The translations under genes were made by a program, and so were the position numbers. Below are positions 8,387 through 16,204 of a stretch of 64,000 bases of DNA, piece after piece; position 1 is the first letter of the stretch; the number at the start of each line of letters is the position of its first letter. Source of the DNA: Pseudomonas haemolytica (lineage in GTDB: Bacteria > Pseudomonadota > Gammaproteobacteria > Pseudomonadales > Pseudomonadaceae); contig NZ_VOIW01000009.1 in assembly GCF_009659625.1 (NCBI RefSeq), positions 62,001 through 126,000 of the forward strand. Direction: 5' to 3'. The notes below the pieces were generated by a model. The model was not told the origin of the DNA and made no database searches. It was given only the letters and a program-made list of their open reading frames with translations.

Positions 8387-9586
8387 ATGAACGATCCGCT
8401 GGCTTGGGTAAACGGCAGCGATGCCCCGGAAAAGAGCAGCCTCGACCTGGGATTCATGGCCCTGACCGATTGCGCGTCGCTGGTGGTCGCCGCTACCCAG
8501 GGCTTCGCTCAACCCTACGGCCTCACGCTGCACCTCAAGCGCCAATCGTCCTGGGCCAACCTGCGCGACAAGCTGGTCAGCGGTGAACTGGACGCCGCAC
8601 ACAGTCTCTACGGGCTGATCTATGCCGTGCACCTGGGCATCGGCGGCGTCGCGCCCTGCCCCATGGCGGTGCTGATGGGGCTGAACCAGAATGGCCAGAG
8701 CATCAACCTGTCCCACGGCCTGCAAGAGCAAGGGATGGTCTCTCCTGAAGCATTGGAGCGCCATGTGCACCAAAGCCGGACAAAACTGACCTTCGCCCAG
8801 ACGTTTCCCACGGGCACCCATGCCATGTGGTTGTATTACTGGCTGGCGAGCCAAGGTATCCATCCGTTGCTGGATGTAAACAGCGTGGTCGTGCCGCCAC
8901 CGCAGATGGTTGCGCACCTGCAAGCCGGGCGCATCGACGGGTTTTGTGCCGGCGAACCCTGGTGTGCCAGCGCAGTCAAGCAAAACCAGGGGTTCACGTT
9001 GGCGACCACCCAGGCGATCTGGCCGGATCATCCGGAAAAAGTCCTGGGCTGCACCCAAGCCTTCGTCGACGCGTACCCCAACACGGCCCGCGTGCTGGTG
9101 ATGGCGATCCTCGAGGCCAGCCGGTTTATCGAGCAAGGCCATGAAAACCGCCGCTCCACCGCGCAACTGCTCAGTGCCCGTGAATACCTCGACGCCCCAG
9201 TGGACTGCATCGAACCACGCCTGCTGGGTAACTATGACGATGGCCTGGGCAACCAGTGGCAGGATCCTCACGCACTGCGCTTTTTCGCCAATGGCGAGGT
9301 GAACCTGCCCTACCTCAGCGACGGCATGTGGTTCATGACCCAGTTCCGGCGCTGGGGCTTGTTGCGTGAAGACCCTGACTACCTGCGCGTCGCCCGACAA
9401 GTGCAGCAACTGGCGCTGTATCGCCAGGCGGCTGATGCGCTGGGCATCTGTGCCGCCGACTCGGACATGCGCAGCAGCCAACTGATCGACGGCAAAACCT
9501 GGGACGGTTCCGACCCAGCCGGCTACGCCCGCAGCTTTCGCCTGCATGCCCTGGCCGATGACGCCAGCCGCCAAGCGCTGCGCTGA
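8387..9586 (+). CDS. nasS: NasS nitrate/nitrite sensor
   Basis: Cytoplasmic protein of 399 residues related to the NrtA/NasF nitrate-binding proteins but without a signal peptide. In Pseudomonas and Azotobacter, NasS holds the antiterminator NasT inactive until it binds nitrate or nitrite. Recognisable family segments include LDLGFMALTDCASLVVA at the N-terminus, SGELDAAHSLYGLIYAVHLGIGG and FCAGEPW. The ATG at 8387 is preceded by AAAGGCAGGT. The upstream extension of the open frame overlaps the leader and is not coding. nasT follows after 13 bases. Confidence 0.92.
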   Translation: MNDPLAWVNGSDAPEKSSLDLGFMALTDCASLVVAATQGFAQPYGLTLHLKRQSSWANLRDKLVSGELDAAHSLYGLIYAVHLGIGGVAPCPMAVLMGLNQNGQSINLSHGLQEQGMVSPEALERHVHQSRTKLTFAQTFPTGTHAMWLYYWLASQGIHPLLDVNSVVVPPPQMVAHLQAGRIDGFCAGEPWCASAVKQNQGFTLATTQAIWPDHPEKVLGCTQAFVDAYPNTARVLVMAILEASRFIEQGHENRRSTAQLLSAREYLDAPVDCIEPRLLGNYDDGLGNQWQDPHALRFFANGEVNLPYLSDGMWFMTQFRRWGLLREDPDYLRVARQVQQLALYRQAADALGICAADSDMRSSQLIDGKTWDGSDPAGYARSFRLHALADDASRQALR

Positions 9587-9599
9587 CAGGAGCACGATG

Positions 9600-10175
9600 A
9601 TGCTGCGAATCCTGTTGATCAATGACACCCCGCGCAAGGTCGGGCGCCTCAAGGCCGCACTGACCGAGGCCGGCTTCGAGGTGATCGATGAGTCTGGCTT
9701 GACCATCGACCTGCCTGCACGCGTCGAAACGGTGCGCCCGGACGTGATCCTGATCGATACCGAGTCACCCGGCCGTGATGTGATGGAGCAAGTGGTGTTG
9801 GTCAGCCGCGACCAGCCCCGGCCCATCGTGATGTTTACCGATGAACACGACCCGACCGTGATGCGCCAGGCGATCAAGTCCGGGGTCAGTGCCTATATCG
9901 TCGAAGGCATCCAGGCCCAACGCCTGCAACCGATCCTCGAGGTAGCCATGGCGCGCTTCGAGAGCGACCAGGCGCTGCGCGCCCAATTGCAGGCCCGCGA
10001 CCAGCAACTGGCCGAACGCAAACGCATCGAATTGGCCAAGGGCCTGTTGATGAAAATGAAGCGTTGTAATGAAGAGGAGGCCTACACCCTGATGCGCCGC
10101 CAAGCCATGAGTCGCCAGCAGAAACTGATCCAGGTCGCCGAGCAGATTATTGCCATGAGCGAGTTGCTCGGCTGA
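9600..10175 (+). CDS. nasT: NasT ANTAR-domain transcription antiterminator
   Basis: RNA-binding regulator of 191 residues. An N-terminal receiver-like domain (MLRILLINDTPRKVGRL, DVILIDTESPG, IVMFTDEHD) is followed by a coiled linker and a C-terminal ANTAR domain (ERKRIELAKGLLMKMKRCNEEEAYTLMRRQAMSRQQKLIQVAEQII). Freed from NasS by nitrate or nitrite, it binds paired A1/G4 hexaloop hairpins and prevents leader termination. AGGAG at 9588-9592 favours the ATG at 9600 (7-base spacer) over the ATG at 9597. The likely targets are the leaders before the transporter, nirB and possibly nasS itself. Confidence 0.94.
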   Translation: MLRILLINDTPRKVGRLKAALTEAGFEVIDESGLTIDLPARVETVRPDVILIDTESPGRDVMEQVVLVSRDQPRPIVMFTDEHDPTVMRQAIKSGVSAYIVEGIQAQRLQPILEVAMARFESDQALRAQLQARDQQLAERKRIELAKGLLMKMKRCNEEEAYTLMRRQAMSRQQKLIQVAEQIIAMSELLG

Positions 10176-10177
10176 TC

Positions 10178-10193
10178 TGGCTCAGCTCTTGCT
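10178..10193 (+). promoter_or_regulatory. Sigma-54 promoter match upstream of the nitrate transporter
   Basis: TGGCTCA-GCTC-TTGCT begins two bases after the nasT stop. It has both the GG and GC dinucleotides at the required spacing. Transcription would start near 10204, a few bases before the first NasT hairpin. Confidence 0.75.
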
Positions 10194-10208
10194 AAGCAAT
10201 CCTCACAG

Positions 10209-10291
10209 GTAGCCAACGGCGGTTGCCCCTCCCCGACAAAGACGTCGCCCACCCGGTTTGCCCATCGCGAACCCGGTGGCGGCGTTTTTTT
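10209..10291 (+). promoter_or_regulatory. NasT-type two-hairpin antiterminator leader and attenuator
   Basis: Hairpin 1 is GTAGCC [AACGGC] GGTTGC (10209-10226). Hairpin 2 is CGAC [AAAGAC] GTCG (10234-10247). Both hexaloops have A at position 1 and G at position 4. The right arm of hairpin 2 is also the left arm of a GC-rich terminator (about 10242-10284) followed by seven T (10285-10291). ANTAR binding to the tandem hairpins would thus exclude the terminator, the expected NasT mechanism. Confidence 0.72.
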
Positions 10292-10323
10292 GTTTTGGCC
10301 CCCTAGAACCGTTGAGGTGCGTG

Positions 10324-11535
10324 ATGAAATCAAGCTTCTGGAAATCCGGGCACACCCCGACCCTGTTTGCCGCGTTCCTGTATTTCGACCTGAGCTTCAT
10401 GGTCTGGTACCTGTTGGGCCCATTGGCGGTACAGATTGCCGCGGACTTGCAACTGACCACCCAACAGCGTGGCCTGGTGGTGGCCACGCCAATCCTGGCG
10501 GGCGCGCTGCTGCGCTTTCTGATGGGCATGCTGGCCGACAAGCTTTCACCCAAGACCGCCGGGCTGATTGGCCAGGTGATTGTGATCGTGGCGCTGTTCT
10601 GCGCATGGAAACTGGGGATCCACAGCTACGAACAAGCCTTGCTGCTTGGCGCGTTCCTGGGCATGGCCGGTGCGTCCTTTGCGGTCGCCCTGCCCTTGGC
10701 CTCCCAGTGGTACCCGGCGGAGCACCAGGGCAAGGCCATGGGCATCGCCGGGGCCGGTAATTCCGGCACCGTATTCGCCGCCTTGCTGGCCCCGGTGCTG
10801 GCGGCCGCGTTCGGTTGGAGCAATGTGTTCGGCTTTGCGCTGATTCCGCTGGTGCTGACGCTGATCGTGTTCGCCTGGCTGGCACGCAATGCCCCTGAAC
10901 GACCTAGAGCCAAATCCATGGCCGACTACTTCAAGGCCCTGGGCGACCGCGACAGTTGGTGGTTCATGTTCTTCTACAGCGTGACCTTCGGCGGGTTTAT
11001 CGGCCTGGCCAGCGCCCTGCCCGGCTACTTCAACGACCAGTACGGCCTGAGCCCGGTGACTGCCGGTTACTACACTGCCGCCTGCGTGTTCGGTGGCAGC
11101 CTGATGCGGCCATTGGGCGGCGCCTTGGCGGACCGTTTCGGCGGGATCAAGACCCTGCTCGGCATGTACAGCGTGGCCGTGATCTGCATTGCGGCTGTGG
11201 GTTTCAACCTGCCCAGTTCCTACGCGGCGCTGGCGCTTTTCGTCTGCACCATGCTCGGGCTTGGTGCCGGTAATGGCGCGGTATTTCAATTGGTGCCGCA
11301 ACGTTTTCGCAGTGAGATCGGCGTCATGACCGGCTTGATCGGCATGGCCGGTGGCATCGGCGGCTTCGCCCTCGCGGCGGGCATGGGCGCGATCAAACAG
11401 AGTACCGGCAGTTATCAACTGGCCCTGTGGTTGTTCGCCAGCCTCGGTGTGCTGGCCTGGTTCGGCCTGTATGGGGTGAAGCGGCGCTGGAGAACCACCT
11501 GGGGGTCGGCCGCCGTGACCGCCGCACGCGTCTGA
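10324..11535 (+). CDS. MFS nitrate/nitrite transporter (NarK/NNP family)
   Basis: Inner-membrane protein of 403 residues with about twelve hydrophobic helices. NNP-family landmarks are visible: FDLSFMVWYLLGPLA in helix 1, GMLADKL after helix 2, GNSGTVFAALLAPVLA and GLGAGNGAVFQLVPQRF (nitrate-signature glycines). It should import nitrate for assimilation. The start MKSSFWKSGHTP at 10324 follows the attenuator. The next gene overlaps its stop by one base (TGATG), so transporter and kinase are co-translated. Confidence 0.93.
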   Translation: MKSSFWKSGHTPTLFAAFLYFDLSFMVWYLLGPLAVQIAADLQLTTQQRGLVVATPILAGALLRFLMGMLADKLSPKTAGLIGQVIVIVALFCAWKLGIHSYEQALLLGAFLGMAGASFAVALPLASQWYPAEHQGKAMGIAGAGNSGTVFAALLAPVLAAAFGWSNVFGFALIPLVLTLIVFAWLARNAPERPRAKSMADYFKALGDRDSWWFMFFYSVTFGGFIGLASALPGYFNDQYGLSPVTAGYYTAACVFGGSLMRPLGGALADRFGGIKTLLGMYSVAVICIAAVGFNLPSSYAALALFVCTMLGLGAGNGAVFQLVPQRFRSEIGVMTGLIGMAGGIGGFALAAGMGAIKQSTGSYQLALWLFASLGVLAWFGLYGVKRRWRTTWGSAAVTAARV

Positions 11536-13205
11536 TGAGCCTGCAATTGAGCGTCGCCCAGGCCAGTGCCGTCGGCCCACGCAACGAAAACCAGGATGCG
11601 CTGCGGGTGGTCACGCCCCTGGCAGAACTGGCGACGAGCAAAGGCTACCTGTGTGCGCTGGCCGATGGTGTCAGCCAATGCGCCGACGGTGGCCTGGCCG
11701 CACGCTCGACCTTGCAGGCCCTGGCCCTGGACTACTACGCCACGCCGCAGACCTGGGGCGTAGCCCAGGCGCTGGAGCGCCTGTTGCTGGCGCAGAACCG
11801 CTGGTTGCAGGCCAATGGCGGCGGGCAACCGTTGTTGACCACGCTCAGCGCCCTGGTGTTTCGCGGCCGGCGTTTCACCCTCGCCCATGTCGGAGATTGC
11901 CGGGTGTATCGCTGGCTCGACGGCGAGTTGCAACGCATCAGTGAAGACCATGTGTGGGAACAGCCGGGCATGCAGCATGTGCTCAAACGCGCCCTTGGCC
12001 TGGATCAACACTTGGTGCTGGATTTCCTCGACGGCGAACTGCGCGAAGGCGAGTGCTTCCTGCTGCTCAGCGACGGGGTATGGGCCACGCTGGGCGATCA
12101 CAACATCAGCGCGATCCTGCGTGAGCAAGGCGACCTCGACCTGGCCGTCAGCACCCTGGTCAACGCCGCGCACCTGGCAGGCAGCCAAGACAACGCCAGC
12201 GCCTTGCTGGTGCGCATCGACCGCCTCGGCGCCGCTACCCTCGGTGACGCCCTCGTGCAGTTGCAACAATGGCCACTGCCGCCCCCCCTGAAAGCCGGGC
12301 AAACTTTTGAAGGCTGGCAGGTGGAAAGCGTGCTGGCGCAAAGTCGGCAGTCATTGCTGTATCGGGTCCGCGACGACCAGCGCCAGCCATGGCTGCTCAA
12401 GACCTTGCCCCTGCGGCATGACGACGACACCGACGCAGCCCAAGCCCTGTTGTCGGAGGAATGGTTTCTGCGCCGGGTCGCCGGCCGGGCCTTTCCTGAA
12501 GTGCATGCCGCCAGTGGCCGTCAGCATTTGTACTACGTGATGCGCGAATACCCAGGGCAAACCCTGGCCCAACTGTTCCAACAACAAGGCCCGCTGCCAC
12601 TGGCGCAATGGCAGACCATCGCCGAGCGTTTGCTGCGGGCAGTGGGCCTGCTGCATCGCCGGCAAATCCTGCACCGCGACATCAAGCCGCAAAACCTGCT
12701 GCTCGGGGAGGATGGCGAACTGCGTGTACTGGACTTCGGCCTAGCCTACTGCCCCGGCCTCTCTGAGGACCGCGCCCACCTGCTGCCCGGCACCCCGAGT
12801 TTTATCGCGCCCGAAGCTTTCGGTGGCGAGCGGCCTACAGCGCAACAGGATTTGTATAGCGTCGGTGTAACCTTGTATTACCTGCTGACCGGGCATTATC
12901 CCTATGGCGAAATCGAAGCCTTCCAACGCCCGCGCTTCAACCAGCCCGTCAGCGCCAGCCGCTATCGCCCTGACCTGCCAGATTGGCTACCTCACAGCCT
13001 GGAGCGCGCCGTAGCCGCCCTGCCCGCGCAACGCTATGAAACGGCTGAAGAATGGCTATTGGTACTGGAACAAGCCGACCGCCGCGAGCTGAGCGTACGG
13101 CCGCGACCTTTGCTGGAGCGCGAGCCGCTGAAGGTCTGGCAAACCCTGGCGATGGCTTCGCTGCTGATCAATCTGGTGCTGCTGTACTGGCTGCTGCACC
13201 ACTAA
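11535..13205 (+). CDS. PP2C phosphatase-Ser/Thr kinase fusion, membrane-anchored
   Basis: Of 556 residues, the N-terminal third is a PP2C-type phosphatase (NENQDALR, ADGVSQCADGG, HVGDCRVYR, LLSDGVW, SQDNAS metal-binding motifs). A Hanks-type kinase follows with HRDIKPQN near residue 380, DFGLAY near 400 and a GTPSFIAPE activation segment. One C-terminal membrane helix ends the protein. Opposing catalytic activities are thus joined in one chain lodged between nitrate transporter and nitrite reductase, as in P. aeruginosa. The start overlaps the transporter stop. The substrate is unknown; the transporter or the reductases are reasonable candidates. Confidence 0.9.
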   Translation: MSLQLSVAQASAVGPRNENQDALRVVTPLAELATSKGYLCALADGVSQCADGGLAARSTLQALALDYYATPQTWGVAQALERLLLAQNRWLQANGGGQPLLTTLSALVFRGRRFTLAHVGDCRVYRWLDGELQRISEDHVWEQPGMQHVLKRALGLDQHLVLDFLDGELREGECFLLLSDGVWATLGDHNISAILREQGDLDLAVSTLVNAAHLAGSQDNASALLVRIDRLGAATLGDALVQLQQWPLPPPLKAGQTFEGWQVESVLAQSRQSLLYRVRDDQRQPWLLKTLPLRHDDDTDAAQALLSEEWFLRRVAGRAFPEVHAASGRQHLYYVMREYPGQTLAQLFQQQGPLPLAQWQTIAERLLRAVGLLHRRQILHRDIKPQNLLLGEDGELRVLDFGLAYCPGLSEDRAHLLPGTPSFIAPEAFGGERPTAQQDLYSVGVTLYYLLTGHYPYGEIEAFQRPRFNQPVSASRYRPDLPDWLPHSLERAVAALPAQRYETAEEWLLVLEQADRRELSVRPRPLLEREPLKVWQTLAMASLLINLVLLYWLLHH

Positions 13206-13262
13206 CGGGCAAAATCCGCCCGCTCTCTCTAAAAAACCCAATAAAACTGGGGGTATGGAACT

Positions 13263-13278
13263 TGGCACACCTGCTGCA
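13263..13278 (+). promoter_or_regulatory. Sigma-54 promoter match upstream of nirB
   Basis: TGGCACA-CCTG-CTGCA keeps the GG and GC of the -24/-12 elements at correct spacing, with one departure (C for T) in the -12 box. The start would be near 13289, 20 bases before the first leader hairpin. Confidence 0.72.
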
Positions 13279-13309
13279 TTAGCTCTTTCAACAACTCACA
13301 TACAGCCAT

Positions 13310-13398
13310 CCCTTCAACGTCGAAGGGTCGAGCTTCCCGAGAGAACGGGACCAGGACAAAGGCGTCCTCGCTAGCTGACTAGCGGGGACGCCTTTTTT
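13310..13398 (+). promoter_or_regulatory. NasT-type antiterminator leader and attenuator of nirB
   Basis: Hairpin 1, CCCTTC [AACGTC] GAAGGG (13310-13327), is perfect. Hairpin 2, TCCCG [AGAGAA] CGGGA (13335-13350), is also perfect. Both hexaloops carry A1 and G4. A 14-bp terminator stem (13361-13374 with 13379-13392, CTGA loop) and six T (13393-13398) follow, 38 bases before nirB. This is the textbook ANTAR-target layout and the clearest of the three copies. Confidence 0.85.
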
Positions 13399-13436
13399 GT
13401 TTGCGCACGATTTGTCGAGCCATTGCGGAGAACGAC

Positions 13437-15890
13437 ATGAAAAAACTCAAACTGGTGATGATCGGCAACGGCATGGCCGGGGTTCGTACCCTTGAAGAAT
13501 TGCTCAAGCTGAACAGCGAGCTGTACGACATCACCGTGTTCGGCGCCGAGCCCCACACCAACTACAACCGCATCCTGCTGTCGCCGGTACTGGCCGGCGA
13601 GCAAACCTTCGAAGAGATCGTGCTCAACGACCTGGACTGGTATCTGGATAACCACGTCAAGTTGCTGCTCAACCGCAAGGTGGTGCAGATCGATCGGGTC
13701 AAACGCAAAGTCATCGCCGAAGACGGCACCGAGGCCGAGTACGACCGCCTGCTGATCGCCACCGGTTCCACACCCTTCATCCTGCCGATCCCGGGCAACA
13801 CCTTGCAGGGCGTGATTGGCTACCGCGACATTGCCGACACCCAGGCGATGATCGACACCGCCAAGACCCACACGCACGCGGTGGTGATCGGCGGCGGCCT
13901 GCTTGGCCTGGAAGCGGCCAATGGCCTGATGCTGCGCGGCATGCACGTAACGGTGGTGCATATCGGCGAATGGCTGCTGGAGCGGCAACTGGACAAAACC
14001 AGCGGCCAATTGCTGCAAACCGAATTGGAAAGCCGTGGCCTGGTGTTTCGCCTGTGCGAACAGACCCAGGCCCTGCACGATGCCGGCAACGGCCGCGTCG
14101 GCTCGGTGCAGTTCAAGAATGGCGACATCATCCCCGCCGACCTGGTGGTAATGGCTGCCGGCATCCGCCCCAACACCGAACTGGCGGAAAAGTCCGGCAT
14201 CCCTTGCAACCGTGGGATCCTGGTCAATGACACGATGCAAACCTACGACCCGCGCATCTATGCGATCGGCGAATGCGCCAGCCATCGCGGGATTGCCTAT
14301 GGCCTGGTGGCACCGCTGTTCGAACAGGCCAAGGTCTGTGCCAACCACTTGGCCCAACTGGGCTTTGCCACTTACAAAGGCTCGGTGACCTCGACCAAGC
14401 TGAAAGTGACCGGCATTGATCTCTTTTCTGCTGGCGACTTCATGGGCGGTGAAGGCACCGAAACCATCACCTTGTCCGACCCGATCGGCGGCGTATACAA
14501 GAAGCTGGTAATCAAGGACGACATCCTGGTCGGTGCCTGCCTGTACGGCGATACCGCGGATGGGGGTTGGTACTTCCGCCAGATCCGTGAGAACCATGCA
14601 ATTGGCGAGATCCGCGATCACCTGATGTTCGGTGAAAACGCCCTGGGCGATGTGGGCCACCAAGGCCAGGACAAAGCCATGAGCATGGCCGACAGTGCCG
14701 AAGTCTGCGGCTGCAACGGCGTGTGCAAGGGCACCATCGTCAAGGCGATCCAGGAACAAGGGCTGTTCAGCGTCGATGAGGTGAAAAAACACACCAAGGC
14801 CGCCAGCTCCTGCGGTTCCTGTGCCGGACTGGTTGAGCAGATCCTGATCAACACCGTGGGCGGTGCGGCTGACGTCAAACCCAAAAGCGAAAAGGCCATC
14901 TGTGGGTGCAGCGATCTTAATCACGGGCAGATCCGCCAGGCTATCCGCGAGCAGCACTTGCTGACTGTCGATAGCACCATGCGCTACCTGAACTGGCGTA
15001 CCCCCAATGGCTGCGCCACCTGCCGCCCCGCTCTCAACTACTACCTGATTTCAACCTGGCCGGGCGAGGCCAAGGACGACCCGCAATCACGACTGATCAA
15101 CGAACGGGCCCACGCCAATATTCAGAAAGACGGCACCTACTCTGTAGTCCCACGGATGTGGGGCGGCGTGACCAATCCTTCGGAGTTGCGCCGCATCGCC
15201 GATGTGGCCGACAAGTACAACGTGCCGATGGTCAAGGTCACAGGCGGTCAGCGTATCGACTTGCTCGGCATCAAGAAACAGGATCTGCCGGGGGTGTGGA
15301 AGGACCTGGACATGCCGTCCGGCCACGCCTACGGCAAATCCATCCGCACGGTGAAAACCTGCGTAGGCAGTGAGTTCTGCCGTTTCGGCACGCAGAACTC
15401 CACGCAACTGGGCATCGAGTTGGAGCATGACCTGTTCAATATGTGGTCACCCCACAAGGTCAAGCTGGCAGTCTCCGGTTGCCCACGCAACTGCTCGGAA
15501 GCGGGCATCAAGGACGTGGGAATTATCGGCGTCGACTCGGGCTGGGAGATGTACATCGGCGGCAACGGCGGGATCAAGACCGAAGTCGCGGAGTTCTTCG
15601 TCAAGCTGAAAACCGCCGAGGAAGTGCGCGAATACAACGGCGCGTTCCTGCAGCTGTATCGCGAGGAAGCTTTCTACCTGGAGCGCACCGTGCACTACCT
15701 GCAACGGGTCGGCATGGAGCATATCAAGAAGGCCGTATTGGAAGACCCGGCCCGTCGCAAGGCCCTCAACGAGCGCCTGCAGTTCTCGCTGTCATTCGAA
15801 CAGGATCCGTGGAAAGAGCGCCTGGAACAGCCACTGCTGAAAAAGGAATTCGACGTTATCTCTGTCAAACAGCTGGAGGTCTCGCTATGA
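13437..15890 (+). CDS. nirB: Assimilatory nitrite reductase, large subunit
   Basis: NAD(P)H-dependent siroheme nitrite reductase (nitrite to ammonium) of 817 residues. Domains in order: an FAD/NAD(P)H module (IGNGMAG near residue 10, VVIGGGLLGLEAA near 150), two BFD-like [2Fe-2S] repeats rich in CGC/CGSC motifs (about 425-540), then sulfite/nitrite reductase half-domains. Four cysteines near 642, 648, 682 and 686 (TCVGSEFC, SGCPRNC) bind the [4Fe-4S]-siroheme centre. The ATG at 13437 lies just after the NasT attenuator. Its stop overlaps the nirD start by four bases (ATGA). Confidence 0.96.
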   Translation: MKKLKLVMIGNGMAGVRTLEELLKLNSELYDITVFGAEPHTNYNRILLSPVLAGEQTFEEIVLNDLDWYLDNHVKLLLNRKVVQIDRVKRKVIAEDGTEAEYDRLLIATGSTPFILPIPGNTLQGVIGYRDIADTQAMIDTAKTHTHAVVIGGGLLGLEAANGLMLRGMHVTVVHIGEWLLERQLDKTSGQLLQTELESRGLVFRLCEQTQALHDAGNGRVGSVQFKNGDIIPADLVVMAAGIRPNTELAEKSGIPCNRGILVNDTMQTYDPRIYAIGECASHRGIAYGLVAPLFEQAKVCANHLAQLGFATYKGSVTSTKLKVTGIDLFSAGDFMGGEGTETITLSDPIGGVYKKLVIKDDILVGACLYGDTADGGWYFRQIRENHAIGEIRDHLMFGENALGDVGHQGQDKAMSMADSAEVCGCNGVCKGTIVKAIQEQGLFSVDEVKKHTKAASSCGSCAGLVEQILINTVGGAADVKPKSEKAICGCSDLNHGQIRQAIREQHLLTVDSTMRYLNWRTPNGCATCRPALNYYLISTWPGEAKDDPQSRLINERAHANIQKDGTYSVVPRMWGGVTNPSELRRIADVADKYNVPMVKVTGGQRIDLLGIKKQDLPGVWKDLDMPSGHAYGKSIRTVKTCVGSEFCRFGTQNSTQLGIELEHDLFNMWSPHKVKLAVSGCPRNCSEAGIKDVGIIGVDSGWEMYIGGNGGIKTEVAEFFVKLKTAEEVREYNGAFLQLYREEAFYLERTVHYLQRVGMEHIKKAVLEDPARRKALNERLQFSLSFEQDPWKERLEQPLLKKEFDVISVKQLEVSL

Positions 15891-16204
15891 ACTGGCTGGA
15901 TATCTGCGCCCTCGATGAAATCAACACCCTGGGCTCGCGCATCATCAGCGGACCGAAAGGCGACATCGCGATTTTTCGCACCAGTGACGACGAAGTCTTC
16001 GCCCTCGACGACCGTTGCCCACACAAAGGCGGCCCGCTGTCCCAGGGTTTGATCTACGGCAAGCGCGTGGCCTGCCCGCTGCACAACTGGCAGATCGACC
16101 TGGCGTCCGGCGAGGCCCAGGCCCCGGATATCGGCTGTGCCCACCATCACCAGGCCCGGGTGGAAAACGGCCGGGTGATGCTGGCCCTGCGGGACGCCGG
16201 TTGA
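15887..16204 (+). CDS. nirD: Nitrite reductase small subunit (Rieske-like)
   Basis: A 105-residue Rieske-fold partner of NirB. Both cluster-binding motifs are present, CPHKGG near residue 43 and CPLHNW near 64. Some NirD proteins lack these ligands, so this one may carry a [2Fe-2S] cluster. It overlaps nirB by four bases and the nitrate reductase gene by one (TGATG), so the three are translationally coupled. Confidence 0.94.
   Translation: MNWLDICALDEINTLGSRIISGPKGDIAIFRTSDDEVFALDDRCPHKGGPLSQGLIYGKRVACPLHNWQIDLASGEAQAPDIGCAHHHQARVENGRVMLALRDAG

Noticed and set aside
13206..13222. CGGGC/GCCCG hairpin after the PP2C-kinase gene as a terminator
   Set aside because: Short stem and no T-run after it; at most a weak pause signal.
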